From contig JAJECN010000042.1 of NCBI GenBank assembly GCA_022821965.1, forward strand, positions 26,822 to 90,821: a stretch of 64,000 nt of DNA, in the 5' to 3' direction. How positions within the stretch are numbered: position 1 is the first letter of the stretch; every line of letters begins with the position of its first letter. Shown in pieces: positions 60,932 through 64,000 of the stretch. The stretch comes from Candidatus Poribacteria bacterium (GTDB taxonomy: Bacteria; Poribacteria; WGA-4E; WGA-3G). The notes below the pieces were generated by a model, which saw nothing but the letters and a program-made list of their open reading frames with translations, ran no database searches and was not told where the DNA came from. The position numbers were made by a program, and so were the translations under genes.

Positions 60932-61894
60932 TTAATTGCCGATATTCTGTGCAATACGGACTAAATCCAAAATATTAACAGTGCCATCCCCTGTCACATC
61001 TGCATCTGAATCGGATTCCCCGAAGCGAGTCGCCACGAAAGTGAGATCCAAGATATTGACAACGCCGTCCCCAGTCACGTCGTAAGGGACCGGTTCAGGC
61101 ATAGTGTCTTCCACAGGAGGCGGTTCGGGGGTACCCTCTTCTTCAGGGGGTGATTCGGGTGTAAGGTGTTCCTCTGTCGTATCGTCTTGCTCTGTGGTAT
61201 CGGGTTCCTCAGGTGTAGTTAGTAGGTTGAAGCTTATTAAGCTAAAAATCAAGCCATCGCTATTTTCATATTGCACAGGACCCACACCCGGAGCTAACCA
61301 TTGGTAGGTAGTCTGATCGATATCGAGATTAAGGAACGCGCCAGCGGCAGTGAGCTGTAAATCTAACTGAACTTTGGCACAGTTTTGGAACGTTCCAGCC
61401 GGTGTTACTACGTCCTCAAATCCAACAACTTCCAAATCAGTGGTGCTTTTGCCAGGTATTGTGAGTCCGACGACTAATTTCGCTTCTGCATCCGCTGCTA
61501 TCTGCCACTTATCGCCCATTTCTAATTGTAAAGGAAAAAAAGTAACAGGTGTTGGAAAATTCGCAGTCAAAGTGGCAACAGCATCTTCTAAGATAATGCT
61601 ATGGAGCTTAATGGTGTCACTGTCAACAGTCAAAAAATAGTGATCTGTCTCAGCATCGCCCGTGCTGATCTCCTCAGTCTTAATCTTCAAGAGGATACGC
61701 GCTTCACCGTCAGTAGTCTCGGATCCCTCAAGCGTGTACGTACTCCTTTCGATACCATCACTGCTCTCTAAAACCCACATATTCCCGATGTCTGCCGGGT
61801 AATAATTTTGTGCCGTTGCTGCAAATGGAAAGAAATAAGCGAAACTCAAAACCAAAACAGGCTTGAGCCAATGCAAAAACAAAGTCTTTTTCAT
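60932..61894 (-). CDS. Secreted dockerin protein, three-paralogue family
   Basis: 320 residues with AAGGAG before the ATG. Signal peptide (FLHWLKPVLVLSFAYFFPFAATA) and the shared domain (AQNYYPADIGNMWVLESSDG) end near residue 215. A Thr/Glu/Pro linker (TTEEHLTPESPPEEEGTPEPPP) leads to two dockerin loops (DVTGDGVVNILDL and DVTGDGTVNILDL). It differs from the protein at 57089 by the longer linker. A role in a cellulosome-like or other cohesin-based assembly is possible. Confidence 0.87.
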   Translation of the reverse strand: MKKTLFLHWLKPVLVLSFAYFFPFAATAQNYYPADIGNMWVLESSDGIERSTYTLEGSETTDGEARILLKIKTEEISTGDAETDHYFLTVDSDTIKLHSIILEDAVATLTANFPTPVTFFPLQLEMGDKWQIAADAEAKLVVGLTIPGKSTTDLEVVGFEDVVTPAGTFQNCAKVQLDLQLTAAGAFLNLDIDQTTYQWLAPGVGPVQYENSDGLIFSLISFNLLTTPEEPDTTEQDDTTEEHLTPESPPEEEGTPEPPPVEDTMPEPVPYDVTGDGVVNILDLTFVATRFGESDSDADVTGDGTVNILDLVRIAQNIGN

Positions 61895-62110
61895 ATTTCA
61901 ATTCTCCTTATGCCAATTAGCTCCAACAAAATAACAATAAAAATCACAATGAATGCCACTTTCCGGCAGGCAATCTGATGTGTTGACTTTTTCCAAGCTT
62001 CATGTGATAATAAAACTATATTACTACATTTATTGCAATTTTGCAAGCAAGAAAAGAGCGCAGTGCTGACTTGACTGCGTGCCACTCAAAACAGAAAAGG
62101 AGAAACATAC

Positions 62111-62842
62111 ATGCGTTTAGAAGGACAGGTTGCGATCGTTACAGGCGGCGGTGGAGGTATTGGGAAAGCAACATGTCTCGCATTCGCCAAGGAAGGTGCG
62201 GATATCGTAATTCCTGAAGTAAATATAGCGAATGCGGAAGCGGCTGCAGCAGAAATAATTGCGCTCGGTAGGCAATGTCGAGTCATTGAAACGGATGTCG
62301 CGGATGGCGACTCCGTACGTAAGATGGTTCAAGAAACACTTGACACGTTTGGACGGATCGATATTTTAGTCAATAATGCCGGTATTTTTAGTTATACACG
62401 CATCGACGAATGTACGGAAGCGGAATGGGATCGGATGATGGCTGTGAACCTTAAAGGTCCATTCCTCTGTTCACAAGCGGTAATGGAGACGATGAAGGCA
62501 CAACGCTCTGGACGGATTATCAATCTCGGTTCGTTGGCAGGACAGGTCGGCGGGCTGGTCGCCTCCGCCCCATATTCCGCTTCAAAAGCGGGGGTCATGT
62601 GTCTCACAAAATCGCTGGCACGTGTGCTTGGGGAGTACAGCATTACGGTGAACTCTATTGCCCCCGGCGTTGCAGCAACAGAGATGGCAAAGAATCATCC
62701 TGACATGACTGATCAAATTCCGCTCGGACGCGTCGCCGATGCCTCCGAGATCGCAACTGCTATCCTCTTCCTCGCCTCGGAAGAGGGACGCTATGTGACC
62801 GGAGCAACACTTGACGTTAACGGCGGGATACGGATGGCTTAA
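62111..62842 (+). CDS. Short-chain dehydrogenase (FabG/glucose dehydrogenase-like)
   Basis: 243 residues. Classical SDR: TGGGGGIGKA for the cofactor, NNAG in VNNAGIF, Ser in INLGSLAG, and YSASKAG with Tyr and Lys. It ends with VTGATLDVNGG, the usual structural motif. AAAAGGAG precedes the ATG. It is followed 11 bp later by an aldo/keto reductase, suggesting a two-step oxidation and reduction of the same compound. Confidence 0.9.
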   Translation: MRLEGQVAIVTGGGGGIGKATCLAFAKEGADIVIPEVNIANAEAAAAEIIALGRQCRVIETDVADGDSVRKMVQETLDTFGRIDILVNNAGIFSYTRIDECTEAEWDRMMAVNLKGPFLCSQAVMETMKAQRSGRIINLGSLAGQVGGLVASAPYSASKAGVMCLTKSLARVLGEYSITVNSIAPGVAATEMAKNHPDMTDQIPLGRVADASEIATAILFLASEEGRYVTGATLDVNGGIRMA

Positions 62843-62853
62843 GGAGAAATGAT

Positions 62854-63855
62854 ATGGAATATAAAACACTCGGACGCGCAGGTGTGAAAGTTTCACCGCT
62901 CTGCCTTGGCACAATGATGTTTGGTGGACCGACAAATGAAAAAGACTCAATTCGGATTATCCACAAGTCGTTGGACGCTGGCATTAATTTTATGGACACC
63001 GCGAATGTCTACAACGACGGTGAATCGGAACGGATCATTGGGAAAGCTGTCCGTGGAAACCGAGAAAAATGGGTTATTGCAACGAAGGTACACGGCTCAA
63101 TGGGAGACGATGTAAACGCAGCGGGTTCACACCGATTCAACATCATGTCAGCGGTGGAAGCGAGTCTCAAACGCCTTGATACGGATCATATCGATGTCTA
63201 TTATCTGCACCGTTGGGATGCCTCCACGCGAATTGCGGAATCGTTACGGGCTTTGGACGATTGCGTGAGACAGGGAAAGGTCCGCTATATTGCCTGCTCC
63301 AACTTCGAGGCGTGGCGCGTTTGCGAGGCATTCTGGACGAGCGAAAAGTACGGACTGGAGGAGTTTGTGTGTGTCCAACCGCTTTATAACATCGTAAACC
63401 GGGATCCTGAGGTAGAGCTGCTGCCTTTCTGTGAGAAGTATGGTGTGGGTGTTGTGCCGTATAGTCCGTTGGCGAGAGGTGTATTAGCAGGGAAGTATCT
63501 GCCCGGCGAAGATCCGCCTAAAGGGTCAAGAGCGGCGCGAAAAGATAGGCGAATATTACAGACAGAACTCCGCGAGGAGAGTTATGAGGTAGCGCAAAAG
63601 TTAAAACCACTGGCAGATGCACACGACAAAACCCTGACGCAATTTTCATTGGCGTGGGTGTTGGCAAATCCGACGATCACTTCTGTTATTATTGGACCGC
63701 GCACGATGGCACAATTAGAGGACAACTTGGGGTGCTTAGATTGCACGCCGACAGAAACCGACGAAGCGACTATCAATGCGTTGGTGCCGCCCGGCGAACA
63801 TACTGGGAAAGGATATAATGACCCAGCGTATCCGGTACTGGGACGGTTAACATAA
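62854..63855 (+). CDS. Aldo/keto reductase
   Basis: 333 residues. Asp/Tyr in FMDTANVYNDGESE, Lys in VIATKVHG and His in YYLHRWD form the tetrad; VIIGPRTMAQLEDN is the cofactor segment. It resembles the enzyme at 27334-28347. AAGGAG lies just before the ATG. Coupled to the SDR upstream. Confidence 0.9.
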   Translation: MEYKTLGRAGVKVSPLCLGTMMFGGPTNEKDSIRIIHKSLDAGINFMDTANVYNDGESERIIGKAVRGNREKWVIATKVHGSMGDDVNAAGSHRFNIMSAVEASLKRLDTDHIDVYYLHRWDASTRIAESLRALDDCVRQGKVRYIACSNFEAWRVCEAFWTSEKYGLEEFVCVQPLYNIVNRDPEVELLPFCEKYGVGVVPYSPLARGVLAGKYLPGEDPPKGSRAARKDRRILQTELREESYEVAQKLKPLADAHDKTLTQFSLAWVLANPTITSVIIGPRTMAQLEDNLGCLDCTPTETDEATINALVPPGEHTGKGYNDPAYPVLGRLT

Positions 63856-63861
63856 GGCTAC

Positions 63862-64000
63862 TAGTGTTATGTCAAGTTTAGTTTGACGGCTAAAGTAAAA
63901 TCTGTTATCGTTAGGATCAGCAGAATAAATCTGATAACTTGGAGTCTGTAATGTCATCGAAACACTACCAAGTCCTACTGGATGCGTCTCAACGAGATTA
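63862..64000 (+). mobile_element. Left end of an IS630-like element, cut by the window
   Basis: A terminal-type motif TAGTGTTATGTCAAG is followed by a short leader and the beginning of an open frame at 63951. The element continues beyond the window, so its type is provisional. Confidence 0.4.
63951..64000 (+). CDS. Possible IS630-type transposase, first 16 codons
   Basis: ATG 63951 with GGAG upstream opens MSSKHYQVLLDASQRD, which resembles the N-terminus of IS630-family transposases. Only this part is present, so the call rests on wording and on the IS-end-like motif before it. Confidence 0.4.
   Translation, partial: MSSKHYQVLLDASQRD

Overview
The window looks like a chromosomal segment of a heterotrophic, Gram-negative-type bacterium. 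The likeliest source is the candidate phylum Poribacteria or a close relative. This is inferred from gene content, not from a marker gene: there is no rRNA or tRNA here. The clues are a FlgD-like C-terminal sorting domain, dockerin repeats, LamG and many WD40 propellers, several phytanoyl-CoA dioxygenases, four Gfo/Idh/MocA oxidoreductases, three aldo/keto reductases, a ThuA-like protein, glycosidase-like propellers and a TonB-dependent receptor. Together they suggest a cell that takes up and oxidises complex sugars and small organic compounds.

Layout. 1-13 kb: two glycosidase-like propellers, a GH32 enzyme, a WD40 protein between two copies of a zinc-ribbon kinase-like protein, an MFS carrier, an aldo/keto reductase, and a tnpB-only IS605-type element inserted in the 5' end of one propeller gene. 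12.3-20.5 kb: long leftward operons (Gfo/Idh/MocA, three small membrane-protein paralogues, HAD, GNAT, LamG; then Rieske, amidohydrolase, PhyH and class III aminotransferase). 20.8-23.7 kb: a toxin-antitoxin pair with an apparently leaderless toxin mRNA, a PhyH-HEAT fusion and an SDR. 23.9-34.8 kb: a MacA/MacB-like pair without its ATPase, an OLD-type nuclease bracketed by repeats, an S10 carboxypeptidase and two oxidoreductases. 35.5-39.9 kb: a SelA-like PLP enzyme, an Mrp ATPase, a ThuA protein and an oxidoreductase.

40.0-47.7 kb is the most unusual part. A short sigma-54 activator gene is followed by two near-palindromic 17-bp sites exactly 73 bp apart, then a full-consensus -24/-12 sigma-54 promoter. 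That promoter reads into a gene for a secreted protein with 16 cysteines. Behind it, closely spaced on the same strand, lie a WD40 protein, a MacB-type permease, an STT3-type oligosaccharyltransferase and a CDP-alcohol phosphatidyltransferase. This is the best candidate for an undescribed system.

47.7-64 kb: a repeat-rich gap, a TonB-dependent receptor, a third WD40 protein, an isomerase plus glycosidase-like pair behind a strong promoter with a palindromic spacer, a TolB-like propeller with an apparent one-base frameshift, three secreted paralogues sharing an N-terminal domain (two with dockerins, one with a spondin_N-like region and a sorting domain), an SDR-AKR pair, and the start of an IS630-like element at the right edge. 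At least four interspersed repeat families occupy the intergenic gaps. No CRISPR array, prophage or complete multi-gene defence island was seen.
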